From an uncultured Prevotella sp. (GTDB taxonomy: Bacteria > Bacteroidota > Bacteroidia > Bacteroidales > Bacteroidaceae), in assembly GCA_900541335.1 (NCBI GenBank), contig UQJC01000002.1:81760-145759 (forward strand): a stretch of 64,000 nt of DNA. Reading direction: 5' to 3'. The notes beneath the pieces are model-generated. The model was given only the letters and a program-made list of their open reading frames with translations. It was not told the origin of the DNA and searched no databases. The translations under genes and the position numbers were made by a program. Positions 24,583-33,485 of this stretch are shown here, piece after piece (the first letter of the stretch is position 1; each line of letters starts with the position of its first letter).

Positions 24583-25668
24583 ATGAAACAACTCCTTTCC
24601 ATTTTTTGTTGGTTTACCGTCCTCCTTCTATGGGGCTGTGCGGCTACTGTCTACATCGACCCATCCGATACAAGCAAGTACATCAGCCTCATCGGCTTAG
24701 GCTTTCCCTTCTGTGTGTTGTTAGTGGTTGGCACCTTGGTGTTCTGCCTCGTTTTGCGACTGAAGCAAGCCTTCATTCCCCTGTTCGGCCTGATAGCCTG
24801 TTACGGTTCCCTTCGGGATTACTGCCCCATCAACCTCAGTTCGCCTCCTCCCAAGGGGTGCCTCAAAGTACTGTCTTACAACACCCTGTCGTTTGGCAAC
24901 TTCCAAAAGAACGAACAGGGCAATGTAGCCATTGCCGACTACATTTGTGCCCAACACGCTGACATTGTCTGCCTGCAGGAAGCCGCCTTCTATGGCGAAG
25001 AAAATCAGGAAAACATTCAGTCCCTTTTCAGTAAAGAAGGTTACCATTACCAATGGCATGACTTTTGTGGTGTTATGATGGGCGTAGCCTCCCGTTACCC
25101 CATTGCCCGTTATGAAGTAATCTGTCAATCCGAAGGCAACGGTGCCTGCGCCTTTTACCTTACGCCCTCGCCCCAAGACACCCTGATTGTGGTCAATACC
25201 CACCTCGAATCCATGCACTTGTCTTCAGAGGAGCGTAGCCACTACCATCAGATTGTTAGAAACCCTGACAAGGCAGATGAAATCACAGGAAAACGTGCCG
25301 TTCTCGAAAAGATTGCCACTTCGGGCAGAGACCGCGCGCTCCAGGTCAATGACCTTACCCAATTTCTCGATCGGAATAAAGGAAGGAAACTGATCTTGAT
25401 GGGCGATTTCAACGACACCCCTATCTCGTATGCCCATCACGAAATATGCAGCCGCCTCACGGATGCCTACCGAAGTACAGGCAACGGCATCGGACGTTCG
25501 TTTAACAAAGATGCCATCTACGTACGCATTGACAACATCTTTTGCTCTGAACATTGGAAACCCTTTGCCGCTCACATAGATGCTTCCATCCCGTACTCCG
25601 ACCATTACCCTATTGCGGCTTATTTACAGCCACAAGAAGGCAAAGTTTCCAAAGAGGCATTCCATTAA
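24583..25668 (+). CDS. Membrane-anchored endonuclease/exonuclease/phosphatase family protein
   Basis: This 361-aa protein has two or three N-terminal membrane segments (residues ~5-20, 35-60, 62-75) and an extracytoplasmic EEP domain. The EEP motifs are visible: LKVLSYNTLSFG (Asn), CLQEAAF (metal-binding Glu), VVNTHLESM (His), LMGDFNDTP (Asp-Asn pair) and YSDHYPIAAY (the final catalytic Asp-His) near residues 340-346. The family hydrolyses phosphodiesters in nucleic acids, phospholipids or sugar phosphates; the substrate is unknown. It is likely co-transcribed with the preceding lipoprotein. Confidence 0.88.
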   Translation: MKQLLSIFCWFTVLLLWGCAATVYIDPSDTSKYISLIGLGFPFCVLLVVGTLVFCLVLRLKQAFIPLFGLIACYGSLRDYCPINLSSPPPKGCLKVLSYNTLSFGNFQKNEQGNVAIADYICAQHADIVCLQEAAFYGEENQENIQSLFSKEGYHYQWHDFCGVMMGVASRYPIARYEVICQSEGNGACAFYLTPSPQDTLIVVNTHLESMHLSSEERSHYHQIVRNPDKADEITGKRAVLEKIATSGRDRALQVNDLTQFLDRNKGRKLILMGDFNDTPISYAHHEICSRLTDAYRSTGNGIGRSFNKDAIYVRIDNIFCSEHWKPFAAHIDASIPYSDHYPIAAYLQPQEGKVSKEAFH

Positions 25669-25671
25669 TTA

Positions 25672-25770
25672 GCGTTGAGGAGTTGATGCGTTGAAAGTTT
25701 ATCCGTCAGGACATCGATTTTCTGTATAAACTCTTCAACCTTCAGCTTATCAACTGGTTATTAATCGAAC
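25672..25770. repeat. Dispersed intergenic repeat, inverted partial copy
   Basis: Read on the minus strand, cagttgataagctgaaggttgaagagttta matches the start of the repeats at 11361 and 38460 in several runs. It ends at the stop codon side of the EEP gene. Confidence 0.5.
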
Positions 25771-25808
25771 GAGTCTAAAGAGTAAACACCGTCTTCACCC
25801 AGCTTAGC

Positions 25809-25895
25809 AGCACCGTTCGCCCTCGCTCATCTCCCCTTCGGGTTGCGCATTCATCCCCCGAATTGCTCCAGATGAGACTTAGGGCGAACGGTGCT
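25809..25895. repeat. 87-base nested hairpin upstream of gltX
   Basis: agcaccgttcgccct (25809-25823) and its exact inverse (25881-25895) enclose a second stem, ctcatct/agatgag (25826-25832/25870-25876), and an inner ttcggg/cccgaa stem. The three nested stems form a long rod. It could be a terminator for the EEP gene, a structured leader of gltX or a palindromic repeat. Confidence 0.7.
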
Positions 25896-25944
25896 TCTGT
25901 CTTTATACACCTGGCAATCACCAAGCTATATGGATAAAAAATCT

Positions 25945-25952
25945 TACTTTTG
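25945..25952 (+). promoter_or_regulatory. -7 element of gltX
   Basis: TACTTTTG lies 34 bases before the gltX start. No TTG is at the expected -33 position. Confidence 0.45.
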
Positions 25953-25986
25953 CGCCTAATTAGAAATCAAATTCTCACTCATAGCT

Positions 25987-27501
25987 ATGTCAGAAAGAAA
26001 AGTTCGCGTGCGCTTCGCACCCAGTCCCACGGGACCTCTGCATATCGGCGGTGTCCGTACTGCCCTCTACAACTACCTCTTTGCCCGTCAGCACGGCGGT
26101 GACATGGTGTTCCGCATTGAGGACACCGACTCCAACCGTTTCGTACCGGGTGCTGAAGATTATATTATTGAGTCTTTCAAGTGGCTCGGCATCGAGTTTG
26201 ACGAAGGGGTCAGCTTCGGAGGCGAACACGGTCCTTACCGTCAAAGTGAACGCCGTGACATCTATCGCCAATACGTCAAGCAACTGCTTGATGCAGGCAA
26301 GGCTTACATTGCCTTCGATACCCCCGAAGAACTCAACGCCAAGCGCGAAGCCGTACAAAACTTCCAGTACGATGCCCACACCCGTATGGAGATGCGCAAC
26401 GCTTTGGTACTCGGTGAAGAAGAAACGCAACGTCTCATTGAGGCAGGCGAACAGTATGTTGTACGCTTCAAGGTAGAACCGGGCGAAGAAGTTCACGTCA
26501 AAGACATCATCCGCGGTGACGTACGCATTATGTCTGACATCTTGGATGACAAAGTACTTTACAAGAGTGCCGACGACCTCCCCACTTACCACCTTGCCAA
26601 CATCGTAGATGACCATTTGATGGAAATCTCTCATGTCATCCGTGGTGAAGAATGGTTGCCCTCTGCTCCCCTCCACGTGTTGCTTTACCGTGCCTTCGGT
26701 TGGGCCGACACGATGCCCGAGTTTGCTCACCTGCCGTTACTTCTTAAGCCCGACGGTAAGGGTAAACTCTCCAAGCGTGACGGTGACCGTCTCGGTTTCC
26801 CCGTATTCCCGTTGGAATGGCACGACCCCAAGTCGGGTGACATTTCTTCCGGCTACCGTGAAAGCGGTTACTTGCCCGAAGCTGTCATCAACTTCCTTGC
26901 CCTCTTGGGTTGGAATCCTGGAACAGACCAGGAGATTCTCTCCATGCAGGAACTGATTGAACAATTCGACCTCTCCAAGTGCTCCAAGAGTGGTGCCAAG
27001 TTTGACTATGTCAAAGGTCAGTGGTTCAACCGCGAATACATCCTCAAGGCAGACGATGCCACCCTCGCTCCGACCCTTGACAAGATTCTCAAGGAAAACG
27101 GCATCGAAGCACCCATTGAAAAGGTGGAAGCCGTTGTGGGCATGATGAAGATGAAGAAGATCAACTTCATCAAGGAGTTGTGGCCCCTTTGCGACTTCTT
27201 CTTTGTGGCTCCTACCTACGATAAGGAGGACAAATTCACCCGCAAGAACTGGAAGGAAGGAGCTGCAGAAGACATGAAGGAGTTGGCCGATTTGCTTGCC
27301 CAACTCGATGACTTCTCTATCGAAAGCCAAAAGGCCGCTGTAGATGCTTGGGCTGAAGCTGGTGGCAAAAAGCCCTGGAACCCCTGGCGCGTGTGCCTCG
27401 TTGGTACAGGCAAGGGGCCGGACATGTACGAATTGGCAGCCTTCTTAGGAAAAGAAGAAACGCTCCGTCGTATGCATGCAGCCCTTGAAGCGTTGGCCTA
27501 A
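25987..27501 (+). CDS. gltX: Glutamyl-tRNA synthetase
   Basis: This class I synthetase charges tRNA-Glu. The 504-aa protein has [26 protein letters not shown] (the HIGH-type motif, residues 8-33), [10 protein letters not shown], the GxxYRQSER element, [24 protein letters not shown] and [21 protein letters not shown] with the KMSKS equivalent KLSKR near residue 261. A C-terminal helical anticodon-binding domain follows. A single gltX-type enzyme is usual for Bacteroidales, which also carry GlnRS. It is preceded by a -7 element. Confidence 0.97.
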   Translation: MSERKVRVRFAPSPTGPLHIGGVRTALYNYLFARQHGGDMVFRIEDTDSNRFVPGAEDYIIESFKWLGIEFDEGVSFGGEHGPYRQSERRDIYRQYVKQLLDAGKAYIAFDTPEELNAKREAVQNFQYDAHTRMEMRNALVLGEEETQRLIEAGEQYVVRFKVEPGEEVHVKDIIRGDVRIMSDILDDKVLYKSADDLPTYHLANIVDDHLMEISHVIRGEEWLPSAPLHVLLYRAFGWADTMPEFAHLPLLLKPDGKGKLSKRDGDRLGFPVFPLEWHDPKSGDISSGYRESGYLPEAVINFLALLGWNPGTDQEILSMQELIEQFDLSKCSKSGAKFDYVKGQWFNREYILKADDATLAPTLDKILKENGIEAPIEKVEAVVGMMKMKKINFIKELWPLCDFFFVAPTYDKEDKFTRKNWKEGAAEDMKELADLLAQLDDFSIESQKAAVDAWAEAGGKKPWNPWRVCLVGTGKGPDMYELAAFLGKEETLRRMHAALEALA

Positions 27502-27708
27502 GCGATCGCTTGCCCGTTGTGAGTTGAAGAGTTGAAGAAAAGAGAGTTGAACAGACTGACACAGAAGGTCAGTCAGCTCAGGTTCCTGCCAGGTTACCTG
27601 AAGCGAAACAGAACAATTCATTTTTATGCCGTCCGTTCAATGTCTCGTTTCTTCGACTCCTCAACTCTTTTCCACTTCTACCCATCCCTACTTTCCAACT
27701 CCCCTACT

Positions 27709-28920
27709 GTGTATTCCTTCATTATTTATCTGATGGTCATCGGTTGCCACATCGCCTCCCTCTTCAACAAGAAGGTGCGACTGATGGTACGCGGACATCA
27801 CGATACCTGGCGTATCCTGCGCCAACAGATTGGCTCCGACCGTTATGTTTGGTTTCATGCTGCCTCCCTCGGCGAATTTGAACAGGGTCGTCCGCTTATG
27901 GAGAGACTGCGTCGTAAACATCCCGAGAAGAAAATTCTGCTGACCTTCTTCTCGCCGTCGGGTTACGAAGTACGCAAGAACTACGAAGGGGCAGACGTCA
28001 TCTGCTACCTTCCACTTGATACACCGCTCAATGCCAAGCGTTTCATCAAACTGGCACGCCCCGAAGCCGCTTATTTCATCAAGTACGAGTTTTGGCGCAA
28101 CTACATTGATTACCTTCACCGCGAAGACATCCCCGTCTATAGTGTTTCCAGTATCTTCCGCCCCAACCAGATATTCTTTCGTTGGTACGGCAAGAACTAT
28201 GCCCGCGTATTGCACCGCATGACCCACCTCTTCGTACAAAACGAAACCTCACGCGAACTGCTTGCTACGTTGGGCGTGAACCACGTGACAGTCGTTGGCG
28301 ATACACGTATGGATCGCGTCATCGACATCCGCAATGCGGCCAAGCCCCTTCCCCTTGTTGAGCGTTTTGCCGGTTGCTGGAAAGTCTTGGTTGCGGGTAG
28401 TTCCTGGCAACCCGATGAAGACATCATCATCCCCTATTTCAACACTCATCCCCACCTCAAACTCGTCTTGGCTCCCCACGTCGTTTCTGAGGAGCATCTC
28501 CGACAGATTGAGTCCAAGCTTCAGCGTCCCACCGTACGTTACACCGTTGCCACTCCCAAGAGCATTGCCGAGGCCGACTGCCTCATCATTGACTGCTACG
28601 GACTTTTGTCCAGCATCTATCGTTATGCAACGATAGCCTATGTCGGTGGCGGTTTTGGAGTTGGCATCCACAACGTACCCGAAGCGGCCGTCTACGGAGT
28701 TCCCGTGATTATCGGTCCCAACAATCAGAAGTTCCGTGAAGCCCGTGCCCTCCTAGCCAATGGAGGTTGCCGCGAAATCACCGGAGCAACCGACTTCGAA
28801 AAGATTATGACACTTTTCCTTACGGATAAGGAACAACTCCAACAGGCTGGCAAAGCCGCCGACGAATACATTCGTCAAAGCGCAGGGGCAACTGACCTCA
28901 TTTTGGAAACAATGGAATAG
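27709..28920 (+). CDS. waaA: 3-deoxy-D-manno-octulosonic acid (Kdo) transferase
   Basis: WaaA/KdtA transfers Kdo to lipid A precursor at the inner face of the inner membrane. The protein (403 aa from the GTG at 27709) begins with a membrane anchor (YSFIIYLMVIGCHIASLFNKKVRL), then WFHAASLGEFEQGRPL (the catalytic-Glu region), the Rossmann half ILLTFFSPSGYEVRKN, VVGDTRMDRV, VAGSSWQPDED, LAPHVVSEEH and the late YVGGGFGVGIHNVPEAAVYGVPVI. An ATG at 27640 is an alternative start, but the added sequence is serine-rich and reads like the intergenic repeat. It heads a likely envelope-sugar cluster with two glycosyltransferases. Confidence 0.93.
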   Translation: MYSFIIYLMVIGCHIASLFNKKVRLMVRGHHDTWRILRQQIGSDRYVWFHAASLGEFEQGRPLMERLRRKHPEKKILLTFFSPSGYEVRKNYEGADVICYLPLDTPLNAKRFIKLARPEAAYFIKYEFWRNYIDYLHREDIPVYSVSSIFRPNQIFFRWYGKNYARVLHRMTHLFVQNETSRELLATLGVNHVTVVGDTRMDRVIDIRNAAKPLPLVERFAGCWKVLVAGSSWQPDEDIIIPYFNTHPHLKLVLAPHVVSEEHLRQIESKLQRPTVRYTVATPKSIAEADCLIIDCYGLLSSIYRYATIAYVGGGFGVGIHNVPEAAVYGVPVIIGPNNQKFREARALLANGGCREITGATDFEKIMTLFLTDKEQLQQAGKAADEYIRQSAGATDLILETME

Positions 28921-29086
28921 GACCGACCGATCGCTGAGCTCCCTTATCAGGAGTCGATTGGATGAATCGTATTCCTACCCGCCGTTTAAGAAAAAACGAC
29001 TCTCCATCTTCCTCAGCCCCTTACCCAACGTTTACAAATACCCCTTTTCCCCCATTACTTCGACCAGCTCCATAGCCCCAACTTCC

Positions 29087-30370
29087 ATGAAAGTATTGCT
29101 TATCAACACTTCCGACCATACGGGTGGCGCCGCCATCGCAGCCCTACGCATCCTCCAGGCCTTACAGCATCAAGGAGTAGAAGCCAAACTTCTGTGCCGC
29201 GACCGCAACTTGCCCACCTCTCGCACGGACATCATTCAGCTCCGTTCTACTCCTTGGTTGAAAATGAAGTTTTTCCTGGAACGGTTGGACATCTTTATCC
29301 GCAACGGCTTCAAGCGCGAAGGACTCTTTTCCATTGATACGGGACGTTTCGGTACAGACATCACCCGGCTTCCTGCCTTTCAAGAGGCCGACGTCATCCA
29401 CTTACATTGGGTCAACCAAGCCATGCTCTCCCTTCAGGATCTCAAGAAGATTCTTCAAAGCGGCAAGCGCATTGTGTGGACCATGCACGACATGTGGCCC
29501 TTCACGGGCATCTGCCACAATGCCGCTGACTGCCTTGCCTGGAAGGATGAGTGTAAGCAGTGCCCTTTGCTTCCCAAACCGGGAGCCAAAGATCTTTCGA
29601 CCCGTATCTTCCGTAAAAAGGTCAAGACCTATGCTTGCGGTAAAATGAGCTTGGTAGGCTGTAGCCAATGGCTTACCCAGTTAGCCCAACAGGCTCCGTT
29701 GCTTCAAGGTCATCAAGTCACGAGCATCCCCAATCCCATCGACACGACTTTCTATCGTCCCGGAACCAACGAGGGAGAAGATTCACAAGAACAATTACGG
29801 GAAGCCCTCGGCCTTCCCGTAGAGAAACGCCTGTTGCTCTTCACGGCCTTTAAGGTAACAGACCCCAACAAGGGCATTGACTACCTTATCGAAAGCATCA
29901 CCCTGCTCTGTCAGGAACACCCCGAACTGCGTGACCACATCGCTATCGTGCTAGCGGGCAAGGAAGCTGAAACGCTAACCAATGCCTTTGCCGTTCCAGC
30001 TTACTCCATGGGCTATGTAACGGATGAAGCCAAGATGCGCAACCTCTACCAGGCTTGCGACCTGTTGCTCATGCCCACCTTGATGGACAACCTCCCCAAT
30101 ACCATTGTCGAAGCCATGGCTTGCGGCATTCCCTGCGTAGCCTTCCAGGTTGGCGGTGTTCCCCAGATGATTGACTCGGGAATCAATGGTTTCCTGGCCG
30201 CTTACCGCAACAGCCTCGACTTTGCCCACAACATCTACCGGGCTCTCTATTCACAAAGCTACCCGGCACTCTGTCGCAACGCCCGTTCCAAGGCGGTTGC
30301 AGCTTATTCGGAGAAAGCAGTAGCTGACAAGTATATCCAACTCTATAGGGCTGAGGGCAACCCGCATTAG
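29087..30370 (+). CDS. Glycosyltransferase family 4 protein
   Basis: This 427-aa GT-B glycosyltransferase begins MKVLLINTSDHTGGAAIAALRI, has IVWTMHDMWPFTGICHN with a Cys-rich insert (CLAWKDECKQCPLL), IPNPIDTTFYRPG at the domain hinge, and the C-terminal donor-binding region TDPNKGIDYLIES, MGYVTDEAKMRNLYQACDLLLMPTLMDNLPNTIVEAMACGIPCVAFQVGG, where E-x7-E is the GT4 signature. The ATG at 29087 was chosen because the family start is there. It probably acts in polysaccharide or glycan assembly in the cytosol; acceptor unknown. It lies downstream of waaA and before a GT2 gene. Confidence 0.92.
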   Translation: MKVLLINTSDHTGGAAIAALRILQALQHQGVEAKLLCRDRNLPTSRTDIIQLRSTPWLKMKFFLERLDIFIRNGFKREGLFSIDTGRFGTDITRLPAFQEADVIHLHWVNQAMLSLQDLKKILQSGKRIVWTMHDMWPFTGICHNAADCLAWKDECKQCPLLPKPGAKDLSTRIFRKKVKTYACGKMSLVGCSQWLTQLAQQAPLLQGHQVTSIPNPIDTTFYRPGTNEGEDSQEQLREALGLPVEKRLLLFTAFKVTDPNKGIDYLIESITLLCQEHPELRDHIAIVLAGKEAETLTNAFAVPAYSMGYVTDEAKMRNLYQACDLLLMPTLMDNLPNTIVEAMACGIPCVAFQVGGVPQMIDSGINGFLAAYRNSLDFAHNIYRALYSQSYPALCRNARSKAVAAYSEKAVADKYIQLYRAEGNPH

Positions 30371-30613
30371 GGGATCAGATTATCCGTTGAAAAGTCGAAG
30401 GTTGAAAGGTTGAAAAGTCAAGAAGTCGAGAAGTTGAGAAGTTGAAGGTCAATCAGTCGATGTTGAAAGTCATTGGCTTGTTGAATAAACTCCAAACTCC
30501 TAAACTTTAAACTCCTAAACCTATAAACTCTAAGTTCCCAAACTGATAGACTCTAAGCTCATAAACTCCTAAACTCATATACCCTCCTAACTCCCTCTCA
30601 AACACCCCTCCTC
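30371..30613. repeat. Low-complexity gap with partial dispersed repeat
   Basis: The first part is purine-rich, repeating gttgaaaagtcgaagg-like words. The second repeats aaactcctaaactnta-like words about every 16 bases. The section 30431-30510 resembles the dispersed repeats at 11361 and 38460 (ttgaaagtcattggcttg is shared with the latter). Confidence 0.6.
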
Positions 30614-31396
30614 ATGCCTCCGCTTAAAATTACCGTCGCCACCGTGACCTACAACGCCGGAAAACTCATCGGCCGTACCATTGAAAGTGTAGAACGCCAG
30701 ACTTATCCGCACGTAGAACACCTTATTGTCGACGGAAACTCTCAAGACGACACACTCGAACACATACACCACTACCAGGAACGCAACAGCATTGCTGCCG
30801 TTCCCCACGAAATAGCCTGTATCAGCGAACCCGACGAAGGACTCTATGACGCCATGAACAAAGCCATCGACATGGCTACAGGCGACTACATTCTCTTTCT
30901 CAATGCCGGCGACTGTCTGCATGACTCCGACACGCTCGCACATATAGCCCAGGCAGTTCCCGACAACCGCAACTTACCCGCAGTTATCTACGGACATACC
31001 AATCTTGTCGACGAACAAGGCACTTTCCTGCGTCGTCGTCGATTGGCCCCACCTGCTCACCTCACTTGGCGTTCCTTCAAGAACGGTATGTTGGTATGCC
31101 ACCAGGCCTTCTTTGCCCGCTTAGATTTGGCAAAGAAGATTCATTACAACCGCAATTACCGTTTTTCTGCCGACTTTGACTGGTGCATCCGCATCATGCG
31201 TGAAGGAAGCCGCCGTGCCCTCCCTTTGGTCAATGCCCATATCGTTGTAGCAGACTACCTCAACGAGGGAATGACAACCCGCAACCACAAAGCCTCGTTG
31301 CGCGAACGCTTCCACATCATGACTGTACATTACGGCCTTATCACCACCCTCTTCCGCCATGCTTGGTTTGTCGTAAGAAGTCTGACGAAGAAGTGA
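30614..31396 (+). CDS. Glycosyltransferase family 2 protein
   Basis: This 260-aa GT-A glycosyltransferase shows ITVATVTYNAGKLIGRTIESVERQTYPHVEHLIVDGNSQDDT at the N-terminus, ISEPDEGLYDAMNKAIDMATGDYILFLNAGDCLHD (the nucleotide and metal-binding part, with the NAGD motif in place of DxD near residues 97-100), then FSADFDWCIRIMREG. The sequence resembles WcaA/EpsE-like enzymes with PDEGLYDAMNKG-type motifs. It acts on an unknown acceptor, probably in LPS or capsule assembly, next to waaA and the GT4 gene. Confidence 0.92.
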   Translation: MPPLKITVATVTYNAGKLIGRTIESVERQTYPHVEHLIVDGNSQDDTLEHIHHYQERNSIAAVPHEIACISEPDEGLYDAMNKAIDMATGDYILFLNAGDCLHDSDTLAHIAQAVPDNRNLPAVIYGHTNLVDEQGTFLRRRRLAPPAHLTWRSFKNGMLVCHQAFFARLDLAKKIHYNRNYRFSADFDWCIRIMREGSRRALPLVNAHIVVADYLNEGMTTRNHKASLRERFHIMTVHYGLITTLFRHAWFVVRSLTKK

Positions 31397-31537
31397 GAAT
31401 CGTAAGGTGCAGAAATTGAGATCGTTAAAGCTGGAAGCAAAGCCCATACGCTATGGACAAAGTGTCATCCCCTTCGGGACTACTCTTTAACTCACCACAC
31501 TTCAACTCATCCCATCAACGCTTCAACTCCCCCTCCC

Positions 31538-31990
31538 ATGGACTTTTATCTTTGGGCTTCCGCCCGTTGTTCCACTCAAGAATGCTGTCCCTCCGACATC
31601 GCTTCGAAGTTGAAGACCAAAGGAGCGACCTCTGAGGAAATCGAGGACATTCTCCACCGCTTAGAAGCCGAAGGTTTCCTCAACGAAGACCGCTTTGCCC
31701 AGGCTTTTACCAATGACAAAGCCCGCTTCGATGGGTGGGGACGCATTAAAATACGCTACTCACTCCGGCAGAAAGGCATCTCCGAATCGGCTATCGACGA
31801 AGCACTCAGCAACCTCTCCGAAACGGACTACCTCAACCGCCTGCTCGACTTTATTCAGTCTAAGCGGCGCACAACCCGAGGCGACTCGCCTTATGCCATC
31901 CGGCAAAAGATAGCCCGTTCGGCCATCACCCGAGGCTACGAGCCCCCCTTAGTGTTTAAAGCATTGGAGTTGGAAGAATACGAAGACTAA
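31538..31990 (+). CDS. recX: RecX-family recombination regulator
   Basis: RecX modulates RecA filaments. The 150-aa protein has the three-helix repeat pattern: CPSDIASKLKTKGATSEEIEDILHRLEAEGFLNEDRFAQAFTNDKA (repeat 1, with the diagnostic FLNEDRFA), WGRIKIRYSLRQKGISESAIDEAL (repeat 2) and a third repeat ending IARSAITRGYEPPLVFKAL. It is normal in size for Bacteroidota. recA is not in the window. Confidence 0.9.
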   Translation: MDFYLWASARCSTQECCPSDIASKLKTKGATSEEIEDILHRLEAEGFLNEDRFAQAFTNDKARFDGWGRIKIRYSLRQKGISESAIDEALSNLSETDYLNRLLDFIQSKRRTTRGDSPYAIRQKIARSAITRGYEPPLVFKALELEEYED

Positions 31991-32075
31991 GAGAGCGCTT
32001 TCTCCCGCGCCCCCTTGGCCTGCCAACAACCTTCCCTCCTGCGAACAATATCTAACCCTACTAAATCTTAACACG

Positions 32076-33317
32076 ATGCGACATCCTTATTTACTCCTTT
32101 CTCTTTCGTTGCTCTCCCTGAGCTTCTCTTGCTCAAGCGACTTGACGGAAGAAATCACTACGCCCTCTCATCAGGTAAACACTCCGATGGCGACCCCTAC
32201 AGACGAAAACCTCTTTCCTCAGGAAGATGGTTCCCCTCGTCCCTCCTACGACCCAGCAGAGGCACTGAGCCAGTTGCTAAAGAAGTTTGACCCCACCAAA
32301 GCATTGGTGATGGGTGAGACCGAAATTAAAGAGGCAGAGTTCCAGGAAATCAAGGAATTTGTCGACCAAAATCTCAAGGCCGACACGCCGCTTAATACCT
32401 ACAAGAACATCTATAGTTGGATTACGAAGAACATCCGCTATGCCGGAGCCAATGAGACTGCCTACCTCAACCCCTACGAAGTCTTTAAGCACCGTGTCTG
32501 TGTTTGTCAAGGATTTGCCAATCTGCTCAAGACGATGTGTATCACGCAGGACATCCCAGCCATGGTGGTCAACGGCTGGTTGAGCGACATTGGTGGACAT
32601 GCCTGGAACTATGTCTATGTGGGTAAGGAGTGGTATGTCAGCGACCCCACCAACAAGAGAGACTACCCCATGAACAACCTGAATGCCTACCGCAACTGGT
32701 TGATTCCCGCACGCACAGACCTCAACCTCTTCGAGGACGAGAAGTTCTGTTACAACTTCCAGGACAACCACCTCACTCTCTCTGAAGTGAAGCCTACGGG
32801 ACAACCCGTAGTGACTGTACCCTACAGTGTGGCAGGCTATAAGATTACGTCCTTCTGTCCGCAAGTAGCTGTCGACACGGCGTTTACCCAACTCTATGTG
32901 GGCAAAAACATTGAGTGCTTCGGTAACAACCCTTCGACCGTTATCAATAACTTCCCCTCGCTCGAACGCATTGAGGTACAAAAGGGTAATCCCCGTCTCG
33001 AAGCTTTCAACAGCCTTCTTTACATAGACGGAAATGAAACTCCCTACTTTGTTCCGCCTGCTATTCGCCGCGTGGAACTCCGCCCGTTGAAGGTTCTCGA
33101 AAAGAATACACTCTACGACCTCCCCAATGTGGAGGAAATCGTGGTGGCTGACGGCACGGTACGTATTGAAAACTATGCCTTCGAGAAATGCCCCAAACTT
33201 CTCCGTATCTATGTCCCCAAATCGGTTACGTACATTGCCCGCGAGGCTATCTACAACTGTAACAAGGACGTGGAAATCATCCGTGAGCAAACGGGTATTA
33301 CGGAGGTGACACGATAA
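32076..33317 (+). CDS. Lipoprotein with transglutaminase-like domain and BspA-type LRR
   Basis: This 413-aa predicted lipoprotein has acylated Cys 19 in LSFSC. Residues ~90-220 form a transglutaminase/protease-like domain with the triad visible: Cys in HRVCVCQGFANLL, His in GGHAWNYVYVGKEWY, and Asp in VSDPTNKRD. Residues ~245-405 are a short BspA-like LRR_5 region (YKITSFCPQVAVDTAFTQLYVGKNIECFG, LERIEVQKGNPRLEAFNSLLYIDG, VEEIVVADGTVRIENYAFEKCPKLLRIYVPKSVTYI). This architecture is found on the surface of Prevotella-type organisms. It may bind or crosslink host or cell-wall proteins; that is inference. Confidence 0.87.
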   Translation: MRHPYLLLSLSLLSLSFSCSSDLTEEITTPSHQVNTPMATPTDENLFPQEDGSPRPSYDPAEALSQLLKKFDPTKALVMGETEIKEAEFQEIKEFVDQNLKADTPLNTYKNIYSWITKNIRYAGANETAYLNPYEVFKHRVCVCQGFANLLKTMCITQDIPAMVVNGWLSDIGGHAWNYVYVGKEWYVSDPTNKRDYPMNNLNAYRNWLIPARTDLNLFEDEKFCYNFQDNHLTLSEVKPTGQPVVTVPYSVAGYKITSFCPQVAVDTAFTQLYVGKNIECFGNNPSTVINNFPSLERIEVQKGNPRLEAFNSLLYIDGNETPYFVPPAIRRVELRPLKVLEKNTLYDLPNVEEIVVADGTVRIENYAFEKCPKLLRIYVPKSVTYIAREAIYNCNKDVEIIREQTGITEVTR

Positions 33318-33485
33318 CCTGAGGGGGACGAGGGAATTGAGGTAGAGCTTATGGAGCATTGGAGTTACTTCTGTCGCCTTTTCATACGGCAATTCGATAA
33401 AGTCAACAGATTGACATACCAACGCATTCCTCATCGCTACCCGCCCCGTTCCTCCCCTATCCCAGTCCACTAAATTTCCCAATAC

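Noticed and set aside
27501..27510. AGCGATCGCT palindrome at the gltX stop
   Set aside because: A single 10-bp palindrome containing the HIP1 octamer is likely chance; no other copies were noticed in the window.
27532..27708. N-terminal extension of waaA
   Set aside because: The added residues read through gttgaag-type intergenic repeat sequence and lie before the conserved membrane anchor that begins the family.
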